Assembly (NCBI GenBank): GCA_032622095.1
Contig: CP136068.1
Location: 183,030,796-183,094,795, forward strand
Direction of reading: 5' to 3'
Source of the DNA: Siphonodentalium dalli
Taxonomy: Eukaryota; Mollusca; Scaphopoda; Gadilida; Siphonodentaliidae
Length of the DNA: 64,000 nucleotides
Shown here: in pieces, positions 36,873 through 46,589 of the stretch
Layout: each line of letters opens with the position of its first letter
Position numbering within the stretch: the stretch's first letter is position 1
The notes under the pieces: model-generated
What the model was told of the DNA's origin: nothing
Database searches by the model: none
Seen by the model: the letters and a program-made list of their open reading frames with translations, nothing else
Translations under genes and position numbers: made by a program

Positions 36873-37632
36873 TCTATTATATATTTTGGAAGATCTGTGT
36901 GTCTGTGTGTGTGTGTGTCTGTCTGTTCGCGATGGACTCGAAAACGACCGAACCGATTTCGATGACACTTGGTATGTTTGGTACTTTCGGCCGTGGAGTG
37001 GCATGGGCCTGTTAATTTGCCCGTGCGACGTGACCATGACCTTGAAATCGGGTCATTTCAAGGTCAAACGCCCGAATATCACGGGATTTCGATGAAACTT
37101 GGTATGTGGTGGTACTTTCGGCCGGTAAGTGGCATATGCCTATTAATTTGCCCGTGCGATGTGACCTTGACCTTGAAGTCGGGTCATTTCAAGGTCAAAC
37201 GCACGAATATCACGGGATTTCGATGAAACTTGTTATGTGGGGGTACTTTCTTATGGGGAGTCTCATAAGCCCGTGCGACTTGACCTTGACCTTAAAATCG
37301 GGTCAATTGAAGGTCAAATCGCGAATTTTTTGGCGATTTCCACGAAATTTTATACATTTGGTTACTTTTGTCAACTGAGTGTTTTGGGCGTGTCAAATCG
37401 TGACACCGACCTCACTTTGACCTTCAACCTGATCAATTCAAGGTCAAATCGGGTAAAACCGGATGGATTTCGACGGGTACTTTTGTCGGGTACTTTTGTC
37501 CGGGCAGTGTTTTTGGACGGGTCAAATCGTGACCCCACCTGACCTTCAAAATGGACAATTCAAGGTCAAATCGCGCAATTCGCCGAAAAGCAGAGGGGAA
37601 ACAGCCCGGACGAAGTCGGGTCCGCCTGCTAG
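36873..37632 (+). mobile_element. Helitron-like element C, head to tail with B
   Basis: It starts TCTATTATATATTTTGGAAG directly after the CTAG of B. It ends in hairpin AGCCCGGACGAAGTCGGGT, spacer and CTAG (37629-37632) followed by T. The start and end match B, but the interior is a different tandem repeat of ~130 bp (GGATTTCGATGAAACTTGGT near 36955, 37084, 37215, then diverged). Each unit holds an inverted pair TGACCTTGAAAT..ATTTCAAGGTCA. No transposase ORF. Confidence 0.8.
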
Positions 37633-37764
37633 TAAACTACAATTGAGTAGCTACCTAAAACACAATGTACTTTAGCACTTTACTGATGTACATTCACTAT
37701 GTGTGCACGTTTTAATCTTCAACCCTTACCACGACATGACACCGACAAAGAAAATAACGCATAG

Positions 37765-38200
37765 CACACACTGCAACAGTACTGTGGCGGTCCATCGATC
37801 CAAGCATATAGCACACACTGCAACAGTACTGTGGCGATCCATCGATCCAAGCATATAGGATCATCCCTATACTCACAGCACACACTGCAACAGTACTGTG
37901 GCGATCCATCGATCCAAGCATATAGGATCGTCCCTCACAGCACACACTGCAACAGTACTGTGGCGATCCACAGATCCAAGCATATAGGATCGTCCCTATA
38001 CTCACAGCACACACTTCAACAGTACTGTGGCGATCCATCGATCAAAGCATATAGGATCGTCCCTCACAGCACACACTGCAACAGTACTGTAGCGATCCAT
38101 CGATCCAAGCATATAACATATAGCTACAATAACTCATTAATACACACACTGCAACAGTACTGTGGCGATCCATCGATCTAAGCATATAGGATCGTCCCTT
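37765..38200. repeat. ~63-67-bp minisatellite, 7 units
   Basis: Unit landmark CACTGCAACAGTACTGTGGC, then GATCCATCGATCCAAGCATA and, in most copies, TAGGATCGTCCCT. Copies start near 37771, 37820, 37887, 37949, 38016, 38079 and 38151. Palindromes CAGTACTG and GATCCATCGATC lie inside each unit. Confidence 0.95.
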
Positions 38201-38278
38201 TTTTGCTACAATAACTCATTAATACACACACTGTTTAATACCAATCAATATGTCCAACGTGTGTCCTATTATGAATCA

Positions 38279-38494
38279 TAATAATATATACTACAGTCGT
38301 AATCAGAATAATATATACTACAGTCGCAATCAGAATAATATATACTACAGTCGCAATCAGAATAATGTTTACTACAGTCGCAATCAGAATAATATATACT
38401 ACAGTTGCAATCAGAATATTATATACTACAGTCGCAATCAGAATAATATATACTACAGTCGCAATCAGAATAATATATACTACAGTAGCAAATA
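38279..38494. repeat. 27-bp minisatellite, 8 units
   Basis: AATATATACTACAGTCGCAA plus TCAGAAT repeats eight times. Since 27 is divisible by three, both strands show repetitive ORFs, which I reject as genes. Confidence 0.96.
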
Positions 38495-38656
38495 AACATA
38501 TCATAAAACGATTCACTTGGCGGAAATAACATTGTGAAGTTTTAGTATTTTAAGCGTAGATCACGGGGAAAAATGAATCTCACATATTGGAATGTAATAA
38601 GGAATGGTTCCAACACGTCAACATACCACACACGAACTGAAGAATTATTTATATAA

Positions 38657-39003
38657 GATATTGTTGGGAAATGGGTTGTTATTATTTTTCCACAAGGAAT
38701 GTTCTTTTTCGGTGTAGTTGGTAACATCCATTCCATGCTCGTATTCAGTCGAGGTAATTGGAGTCATGGAACCATGCCGATTTATCTCGTAACACTAGCT
38801 GTCACAGACACGGCCGTGCTGGTTGTTGGTCTTGTGAGGTTGTGGCTTATTTTTGTGTTTGAATGGGATTTACGAAGACTTTCGAGTATTGCTTGCAAAA
38901 CCCTGACCTTTGCAGCATACGTGTCCGTCTATTTATATAATTGGATAATAGTTGCTACAACAACTGAGAGAGTGATAGTTATCATATCCCCACACGGATG
39001 GTA
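38657..39003 (+). pseudogene. Class A GPCR relic, TM1-TM3 part
   Basis: The frame opens after a TAA at 38654 and reads through three hydrophobic helices. TM1 has the GVVGN motif (WVVIIFPQGMFFFGVVGN), TM2 has LVTLAVTD, and TM3 ends in a TTERVIVI version of the DRY motif with a conserved-looking Cys before it (IACKTLTF). This is the pattern of peptide receptors of the FMRFamide-receptor type. The protein would sit in the plasma membrane and signal through G proteins. Coding similarity stops after IISPHGW at 39003, exactly where a transposon-like end begins. The frame resumes in phase at 41551 apart from a TAG at the scar. The exon encoding the N-terminus is not identified. Confidence 0.82.
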
Positions 39004-39013
39004 CACTCTAAAA

Positions 39014-39345
39014 ACTCCAGGTACTCTGGAGTACCAAATTTGGTACTCCGGCTGTCCCACACGGAGTACCAAAATTGTGGTACTCCAGAGTACCAAATGA
39101 GGTTTTGGTACTCCAGAGTACCAAACCTGAATGGTACTCCGGAGTACCACAACACTTTTGGTACTTCGTATTTGGTACTCTGGAGTGCCAAATTAGGTAC
39201 TCCATAGACCCTCATGGAGTACCCAAATTTTGGTACTCCAGAGTACCAAAATATATTTGGTACTCCAGACTGCCAACCTGTTTTTGGCACTCCAGAATAC
39301 CAAAATATATTTGGTACTCCAGACTACCAACCTAATGTTGGTACT
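39014..39345. repeat. Subterminal repeats of the 2.5-kb element
   Basis: About 20 half-units of GGTACTCC / GGAGTACC, spaced 10-25 bp with TTTTGG or CCAAA between them, form imperfect inverted pairs. Weaker relatives recur at 41480-41522 near the other end (GGTGCTCTGGACTACC, GGCACTCCAGAATACC). ORFs on both strands here are artefacts of the repetition. Confidence 0.9.
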
Positions 39346-39852
39346 ACACGAGTCGCATCCAATAATCCAGCCTGATATTCTACTGACGACAAGATTCACC
39401 AGAGTGTAACTGTTGCCATCGGTGGGATCACGAACATGAATATGTAACGTGACTAGAGAGCAGATATAGAGAGTTATTAGAAGGGCTGGTGCCAAATCAT
39501 CCCTGGGCTATTTCCTCGGATAGTGGCTAGGAAAACAGAAGTGTACCACACAGAAGGTGATCTAATAGAGCTATGCACTCAAAATACTATTAGCATCCAA
39601 CTGATACAGCATTTTTATTCATGTACAACATTCCACTCAAGGCAGATAACTATCAGCTCTGCATTATACATGTTTTTAGATCTGGACAATTCATACCCAT
39701 GTTGCTATCATATGAGAAAAAGAAGAAACTAGTTAAATCATTTATTAAATTCAACAGTTAATGTGATAACATGGAATGTATATATATACACACTGATCAA
39801 AGAAATGTACATGTACCAATGGAGTCACTACATGGATTTACACATGTAAATC

Positions 39853-40066
39853 ATTACACGGATTCGTAAAGTCAGAATCGTCAATTTTAAGGTCAAATGT
39901 AATTTTGTAAACAAAATTTAAATCGTTATTATGGAATGAAATAAGAATTGTTTTCTGCAAACTAATATATATCTATCTATCCATAAGATTTCCACTACAG
40001 CCCTCGAAATTAACGGCACCTTTGACCTTAGAATGGTCGATTCTGTCTTTACGAATCCATGTATCA
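39853..40066. mobile_element. ~214-bp inverted-repeat element (MITE-like)
   Basis: Left ACACGGATTCGTAAAGTCAG and, inverted from the right, ACATGGATTCGTAAAGACAG match over about 48 bp, extending through GAATCG and TAAGGTCAAA. The centre has TATATATCTATCTATC. It is nested within the 2.5-kb element. Confidence 0.8.
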
Positions 40067-41174
40067 ACAGTATATCCTTTTAAATGATAACCCTATTTCA
40101 TTATCATGTTGTGAAATCTGATGACTCCGTTGGTTAGTGCACTAACGCCATCTAGTTTCATGACATATAAATATAAATGCCACACGCCCCGCACAAAGGA
40201 GAGGAGCCATAAACAGATTACGTTATGTAACTGAGTGGTACCCGAAGGAAAAAGATGCCCTTTTACTGGTGCAGGAATTTGAAATTCCAGAATCGTAACA
40301 TTGATGAGCGCTGAATTAAAACAAACGCGCCGATTTATACTGACACAACAGTTATATCATAATAAGATCGCACCATTGAAGCAAATAGCGAATACATGAT
40401 TAATTATCGGCTCGGACAGAAGCAGGGGTATAAAATCTCGCAAAATCAAAGCTTCAGACGACATCATGCCGCGCATGTGCGAATTGCTCATTAACTGAGA
40501 CCGTATTGGGAGTAGTGACCTGACCACAGGTGGGCAATTCCACGGTTTCGGATGTACTCTTCGGACAACATATTTGGCTGAATCTTTTACGCTGGGGCGA
40601 ATATCTGTACCTACTAGTATTTTATTCTAAAATGTTGAATTATGCTCAATCTTTTAGAAATAATAATATTAAGTTTTTGTGTATAATACTGTATTTCTAT
40701 AATGTTTGTGGGTGCCTTCAATGGTCGGTGTCGGACGTACTCATACTCGTACCCTACCCTCACTATCGGGTGTATTTTTAGGAAAATATCAAAATACCAA
40801 AAGTCACTCTACTGATAAGGGTTAATAAAAGATTGAACTTAATTTATCAATAGAATAATTACATGTATATATTTTGAAACCGAATTATTTTGTACGAATC
40901 ATAATTAGTGATCTTTTTTGATAATCTCACTCTTTTATTGCTTGATACCGTACTTGTAAAATAGTCCTTCTATAAACTTGCCCAGACTAGGAAATAGTCA
41001 GATTTATCTATTTTAACCCGAACGATCTAATTTACATCGGTTTGTGGATCTCTAAGACATATTGTCTGAGTGTCGAACACACTCCTCTGGTCGCCGAGTC
41101 TGAAAACAGTGAAATCATAGTAAAATTAAAAACTGCCCGAAATTGGCGAAAAGAAATAATGATATAAGACAAAC

Positions 41175-41265
41175 CTTTAAATGAATCAACTAATTCCTCC
41201 AAACCGCAGTCAGTGAGCCAATTACACACATCCGCCAAAGTCCATTTGTCCACAAGGACCGCCAT
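41175..41265 (-). CDS. First exon of a SAM-domain protein inside the transposon
   Basis: Minus strand, ATG at 41265. It reads MAVLVDKWTLADVCNWLTDC and then GLEELVDSFK, the first half of a sterile alpha motif (W..xDV..WL...GL.E....F). At TTTAAAG|GTTTGT (41175/41174) there is a plausible splice donor, after which the frame loses SAM similarity. SAM domains bind other SAM domains or RNA. The rest of the gene is not recognisable within the element, so this is either a captured gene piece or the 5' end of an element-encoded gene whose other exons are missing. Confidence 0.6.
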
Positions 41266-41547
41266 TGATGGTATTATTTTTCGTCCGGATGATTTGAAAA
41301 CAAAGAAAGAAGTGCGAATGGCGCTGCGATCGCAGGAACCGTAACTCTAGATAACAGCGCTTTGAAACTTCCAACCTGTAATCGATACGATTGCGAGTCG
41401 TATTATGCTAACTGCACAGCTCTGTTGGTATTACAGACCTCTGTGGGATCCTGGGATACCAGCGCAGCGTCAGTTTGGTGCTCTGGACTACCAAAGACCT
41501 CCGTAGGCACTCCAGAATACCTATACGGCCTCTGATTTTTCTGAGTG

Positions 41548-42018
41548 TAGTGCACTCGCAAAAAGGCCAAGTTGTTATTAAATTTCCTGGGAGCAGTCAC
41601 GTGTGAGCTTGCTGGACATATACTATACGGATTTAGTCTGAATGATAGTGGTGATTGTAAGCCTGTTCACACAGTGGAATACGATTTTGATTTCAAAAAT
41701 GTTTGGTCCTGGATTGATCTATTACTATCTTCTATCGAGCGTTCTTGTTGTTGCCAATGCCGCTATCATATGGCAGATCAGAATTCGCAATCCGTACAAG
41801 AGGTAAGCGCAGAGGTAGAGCGAATTCGTCAGAAGAACATACACGGACTCTGATCGTGTTGAGCGTGATCTATGTGTTGACAACGCTCCCTATCTGTGTT
41901 GTAAATCAGATCATACATTCGTGGCCAGAGCACGTCGACAATGTGACCAGAGCGACGTTAAATTTAGCTTTCGACACGACATATAAGTCGCAAATTTCAA
42001 ACTCCGTACATTTATTTG
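41548..42018 (+). pseudogene. Class A GPCR relic, TM4 to start of TM7
   Basis: This continues the 38657 relic. CTRKKAKLLLNFLG begins TM4 after intracellular loop 2, and loop 2 is followed by NDSGDCKPV with the loop Cys and VWSWID leading into TM5. The frame then slips near 41735: SSVLVVANAAIIWQIRIRNP lies one frame over. It slips again near 41810 before a GKRRGRANSS loop. TM6 is RTLIVLSVIYVLTTLPICVV. TM7 begins TRATLNLAFDTTY and breaks after SNSV. With the TAG near 41549 there are at least four lesions, so a functional receptor is very unlikely unless the slips are sequencing errors. Confidence 0.85.
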
Positions 42019-42340
42019 AAAGATATGTGCGATTTCAGAAAATAAATTCAAGGTGCAGCAAAACCAGCCCAATATGGCCTCCATGCAAAGACATGTTTGA
42101 CAAATTTAAAGGAGAGAGTCAATTTTACTTAAACCACTAATACATGTAGTAAATACAAACTATACTGGTGGCAGATTAAAAAACTATACGACACCTACGT
42201 ACCATCTTACTTTGTATGCATACATAACAGTCAGTGAATTTCTTTAAATTAAAGTATATCTTAATTCAGAAGAACTCCATAAGAAAAGTTTGTGGAGACA
42301 TCAACATTTTATTGCATCCTGGTGTTCATTTTAAAAATGC
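42019..42340. other. Insertion of about 320 bp in the TM7 codons
   Basis: The coding similarity breaks after SNSV (42018) and resumes with NFYLYCLSGS at about 42341. The intervening sequence is AT-rich, has no ORF of its own and lacks clear inverted ends. An intron is less likely because neither side has convincing GT/AG signals. Confidence 0.5.
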
Positions 42341-42497
42341 CGCGAATTTCTATTTGTACTGTTTGAGCGGCTCAACGTTTAGATGGCAGTTGTTAAGGTT
42401 AATTCCGTGCCATGGTCTACATCGCGACACATCAAAGCCAACGCTGTCGAGCACTGGACATGAACTTTATGTTATTCAGCAGAATGAGGCCATGTAA
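42341..42497 (+). pseudogene. Class A GPCR relic, end of TM7 and C-terminal tail
   Basis: NFYLYCLSGSTFRWQLLRLI is the end of TM7 (an NxxxY-type version of NPxxY) and the amphipathic helix 8 typical of FMRFamide-receptor-like proteins. A short tail ends at TAA 42495-42497. It completes the receptor relic begun at 38657, in order and on the same strand. Confidence 0.82.
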
Positions 42498-42499
42498 TA

Positions 42500-44400
42500 T
42501 ATTTTCGGTATCGTAAGAGACTTGATTAATTATTTACTAATACCTCAGATGTACATGGTGTAATGTTGTCCACTCGGTGTTGAACTCCATGTGTATACGG
42601 GACTAGATTATTCCTATCTATGTATGCCTGGTCAATGTGGTCATGCGTAATCATGCGCGGTATGATATATAACATATATTAACAATATAGCATGCGTACA
42701 AAATGTATGCAAATTACAACGACAAATATGCTTAAGTCGTTAAATTTTTCAATAGTCTCCTATTATAGTGTCATTATATCAAATGTACTTTAGCCAATCA
42801 GACAGCGCAGTACTCTGACTTTGAATTATCTGCAAATTGTATTTTACTATTGTGCTGCAGTGCTCCCAATACGAAGCAACCTCATTCCTATACACGTCCA
42901 TGGTTCATATATGTGAAACACCTTGGCACCATCGCTCTGTAACGTGCCCTCCCATCAGACACCACTATGGAACATCGCCAGCTTAAAGTAGATTACGTCA
43001 TCGATCCAAATATAGCGACGTAGAGACAGCAGCAACACGGTGATACCCATTAAAACACAATACGTTGTCTCGTGTGATCTTTGAAAATATATTAAATATT
43101 AAAAATATCTCACCACAAATACGGAGTAGGATATCAACATATTTTTTAATAATATATTCCCGCCAGCGATCGGCATAATCTAGTCAAACTTGGGTCCTTG
43201 AACACAACACAAATCACTTCAGCCAATCAGCTTGCTTTGTTCTGTTATAGTCCGAGAAGCAGTCAACCTCATTCCGCACAACGCGGTGGGTCTGTTATAA
43301 AGCGACAATTCGCGGCGAATCGCCGACATAAATTTTTCCGCCGCGATTTGAAACGACTTGGATTAGCAGCCATCCAGAGTTTGACTTACCAATCTGCGGC
43401 GACTCGGTGGAAATCTTCGCCGCGAATCGCCCCGAAACGCCGCGAAACACTTCCGGTAACCGGTTCTTACATCAATGTCGGTGTAAACAAACCTCTGTAC
43501 TCCAAGAGATTTTCTCGGATATGTGATAGGTATCGTTTATTTTGGATACACGCGATCCCTCGTATGATGCCTACGCTTTCCATTTGTAACGCTGCAGGGG
43601 TATGCTTTCCTATATTTTCCCTTATTGCCGCAAATAGTCGGAATACTTTAACATATATGCTTCCGGTGTGCTAATTAGGATGGACAATGACCATTGATGA
43701 GCTAGTCTATAGGACTGAATGTCTACGAATGGTGAGCTATGCTATATCGTGTGCATGATATAAATACTCTATATGCATGCTAGTCAAAATGACTCAAAGC
43801 TAGTATTTATATTGTATAAATAATGTATAGGTTACTGCTAGTCGATGTGGCTCAATGCTAGAGAAGACAAACTTCATGATGTAACTCTCAAGGTAATCTC
43901 GGGTTATGGTAAATTGGATCCAAATATAGTCCACACAATTTAAGTAATTGATTATATTTATTCTGATAAATATTAATATTATGTCAACTCAAATAACACA
44001 GGTAGGTGATGATGTGTTGCAGGATGAACAATGAGTCCGAATGGCTTGATTCCCGCTATAAAATGCCTGTTATCACCCACTTAAGTAATACCATAGGTAG
44101 AGTATAATATAAGATTAAACTATGAATTACACTTTAAACATACTATGTAAATATGGATGCGAACGACATGTCTCGAAAATAGGCGTTAGCAACCTCGGCG
44201 AAAATGTCAACTAACTCCGAAAAGTACCATTAAAAATCCCAGTCCTTTGCTAGCCCACTATGGCTGAAAGTTCATTAAATTACCTTCATCCACGATATAT
44301 GGGCGGTGCTTAGTTCCGTTTCTTCGAATGAAACAGAGCGTATAATTTGTGGCCCCTTTTTGACGGTTGGTTAGGCCCTTTTATACCCGTACAACATAAT
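42500..44400. other. No gene; GC-rich inverted segment within
   Basis: A local GC-rich patch at 43290-43450 has ATTCGCGGCGAATCGCCG and, inverted, ATTCGCGGCGAAGATTTC: a probable small MITE. It produces the 158-codon ORF at 43198-43674, which I reject as a gene. Near 43780-43860, GCTAGTC..TG.CTCAA.GCTAG is repeated. The rest is AT-rich. Confidence 0.5.
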
Positions 44401-44401
44401 T

Positions 44402-44475
44402 GTGGAGTACCAACGAAAGTTTACCACATTTGTAGCGTGTCAATGCTCCACAAATGTGGTGTACTTCGTTGCCGT
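44402..44475. repeat. Long hairpin, ~74 bp
   Basis: TACCAACGAAAGTTTACCAC and ATTTGTAGCG pair with TGCTCCACAAATGTGGTGTA and CTTCGTTG across a short loop. It may be a tiny MITE. Confidence 0.7.
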
Positions 44476-44970
44476 AACTAAGAGTGAATATGTAGTTTTG
44501 ATATAATTACGACTTGAATATTAACAACTTGAACGTATGAAAATTAACCAAAGAGGTTCACGAAGGGTTGAATATTTGACTAGAACTTGAATAACTTTGA
44601 AATTATGGAAAGAATAACATTTGAGATAATTTATGAATTATATTAATAATAAATACTGAAAATAGTTATGAACTATTAGTGAAGTATGTGAAATATATTT
44701 TAACTTTATCACAGGTTGAATATGTTAATAACTTTACAATAATATAATTTTTATAAGTACTTATAATGATAAAGACATAATAACAATGCACTAGCAGATT
44801 TCACTACACCATGATACCACTGTATCGTGAAATCTGTGTTTAATTTGTGACGTTATTTTGAATTGTTGTGTCAACTTGCATTATTTTCGATGTACCGTTT
44901 ATCTATAATTAGGGGTGCTGATTGATAGTTGTTGTCATGCTCGACTGCATCTGAATGAACACTGATTAGC
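44476..44970. other. No gene recognised
   Basis: Strongly AT-rich, with AACTTGAATA-like short echoes only. Confidence 0.5.
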
Positions 44971-44974
44971 GGCA

Positions 44975-45260
44975 CAGCTATTATCAGCTGGGAATATAGT
45001 ACAGTGCGCTCAAGGCAATAAAATAATGTCATATCCATAAATAGACACATGGATATTTAATTACTATATAAAATGTCTACATAAACTCCGTTTAATGTGA
45101 ACACATAATTTATTCAGCCGGCATACAAGCCGATTCACCTCAGACGTCCGTTGTCACTTGATTATACAATTATCGATGGCTCAAACGTGTACCGTAGCAC
45201 ACTGCTTTGTCAAATTTCATGTATTCATACGAGTCTTACTTATTCGTAACGCGGTGATAA
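44975..45260 (-). repeat. Dispersed repeat C (inverted copy at 59.6-60.1 kb)
   Basis: The reverse complement matches 59.56-60.12 kb in order: GGTACACGTTTGAGCCATCG, ATAATTGTAT, TTTATGTAGACATTTTATAT, GTGTCTATTTATGGATATGA and GCCTTGAGCGCACTGT. The 60-kb copy has extra sequence in the middle. Non-coding family member; superfamily unknown. Confidence 0.8.
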
Positions 45261-45729
45261 TATGATAATAAAGTTCTATGTTATTTGAAAACTTACTCCA
45301 TCCAAGGCCATGCTATGTAGATATACATTTAGAATATACAATTATATTATAGGTGAATAATAGTGTACTCCACACAGGTTGACACTTTGAAGTATATATA
45401 TATTCTCAAGTCGCATTAATTAATGTGCCGGTTTAAATCTGATATCAATGGTACTGTACGTATATATGTTTATATGTCATGGACATACATGTATACCGGT
45501 ACATGTGTATATAAAAATTAAATGTCTGTGCCATGCCCTGTTACTGAAGCCATGTCATTTATACCTTGTTGGTTAAAGGCATGGTTGTCCTTCGTTATAG
45601 GTTATAGTTTAGAAATAACAGTTAAGAAATTATAACATGTTGTAAAGAATATAGTCATGGCATACTATGATAGTATGAATGCCATATTATCCTCAAAACA
45701 CACTGTGTGAGTCGAAAGTTTGCCTATAT

Positions 45730-46010
45730 ACATTATACAGCATGTAAAGAGTGAGCGATAAGCACAACACTCAACAATGTGGAAATGTGTTAGGAGAGTG
45801 ATTCCCTGTGACCCGTTCAACACCGAAATCTTGAAAAGGTGAGGGTTAGTTAGCGCTATACTGATATGTAATAAACAATTTGGTGTAATTTCTAACTAAA
45901 GTTCACTTAATGCATGGGGTATCCACGACGATGAGTGTTTTGGCTTGTTTACATCATACCCTTCACATACTGTTTGTTTACTTAACATGGGGTTTATTCA
46001 CATGACAGAA
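45730..46010 (-). repeat. Dispersed repeat A, second copy
   Basis: Reverse complement of 22960-23240: GAGCGATAAGCACAACACTC, GTTAGGAGAGTGATTC, TTAGCGCTATACTGATATGT and AATTTGGTG, then CATACCCTTCAC. Lying about 0.5 kb from repeat C on the same strand, it may belong to the same larger element. Confidence 0.8.
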
Positions 46011-46589
46011 ATAGCATTTAATACAACTATTAGTTATTTAAGTCCAGTGTTTAGGTTCATTGTACCTGGGTACATATGGTGGACTAAGTCCTGATTATGG
46101 AAGATTCATCAGAAGAACAATATGAGTCAGGACCCTATATATCAGCCATTTATTAACTCTGAAATGTTTTTAAAAGTAAAACATAAGGTGATGAAGACAG
46201 ACTGATGGACAAAACCGAAGTACGTTACTAAGAAGTTATGATGTGGTTGTTGGTTTAATGTTATCGCAATATGAGGCCCATGATATAAGTACCTCTGACA
46301 ATAAATGATTCCTAATCATCTTACTATATTGGCGAATTGTCATTGGACTCAAAAGTTACCATTTGGAAGGTAAGAATATTTGAGAATACTGAAATAGAGA
46401 CTGCTATTTCCCAAATGATGTAATAATGCGTTTGGTATTTTCATTGAGATCATACAATTTTGAATGTCAATCATTTTGGAGCATCAGGCTGAATAGTTTT
46501 GTTGATATTGTATGTAATGAATTTCGGTGCAGGATTTGGTTTATCCTGGAAAAGATGGGAGAAATTTGACGGAATTGAAGATTTTATAA
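46011..46589. other. No gene recognised
   Basis: AT-rich. It may contain the 3' untranslated part of the retrotransposon fragment that follows on the minus strand, but I see no poly(A) or microsatellite tail. Confidence 0.45.

Larger units (their letters stand above)
39004..41547. mobile_element. 2.5-kb DNA transposon inside the GPCR, CACTA-like features
   Basis: The left end is CACTCTAAAAACTCC and the right end read in reverse is CACTCAGAAAAATC; TA flanks both (39002-39003, 41548-41549). Short subterminal repeats of the type TACTCCAGAGTACCAAA are dense at the left (39014-39345) and sparse at the right (about 41480-41522). CACTC-type tips and subterminal repeats in both orientations recall EnSpm/CACTA elements, but the TA flank would also suit other families. 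No transposase is inside. It carries a SAM-domain exon (41175-41265) and an inverted-repeat insertion (39853-40066). Boundaries rest on the interrupted GPCR frame: the two coding ends are in register after excision. Confidence 0.72.

Noticed and set aside
36343-37675. Overlapping ORFs of 60-142 codons on both strands
   Set aside because: They arise from GC-rich tandem units of the helitron-like elements; no Rep or helicase motif is present.
38929-39495. Overlapping ORFs rich in WYSGVP / TPEYQ
   Set aside because: Products of the subterminal GGTACTCC repeats in both orientations, not a repeat protein.
43198-43674. 158-codon plus-strand ORF
   Set aside because: It spans a GC-rich inverted segment (43290-43450), has no ATG context and no family signature.
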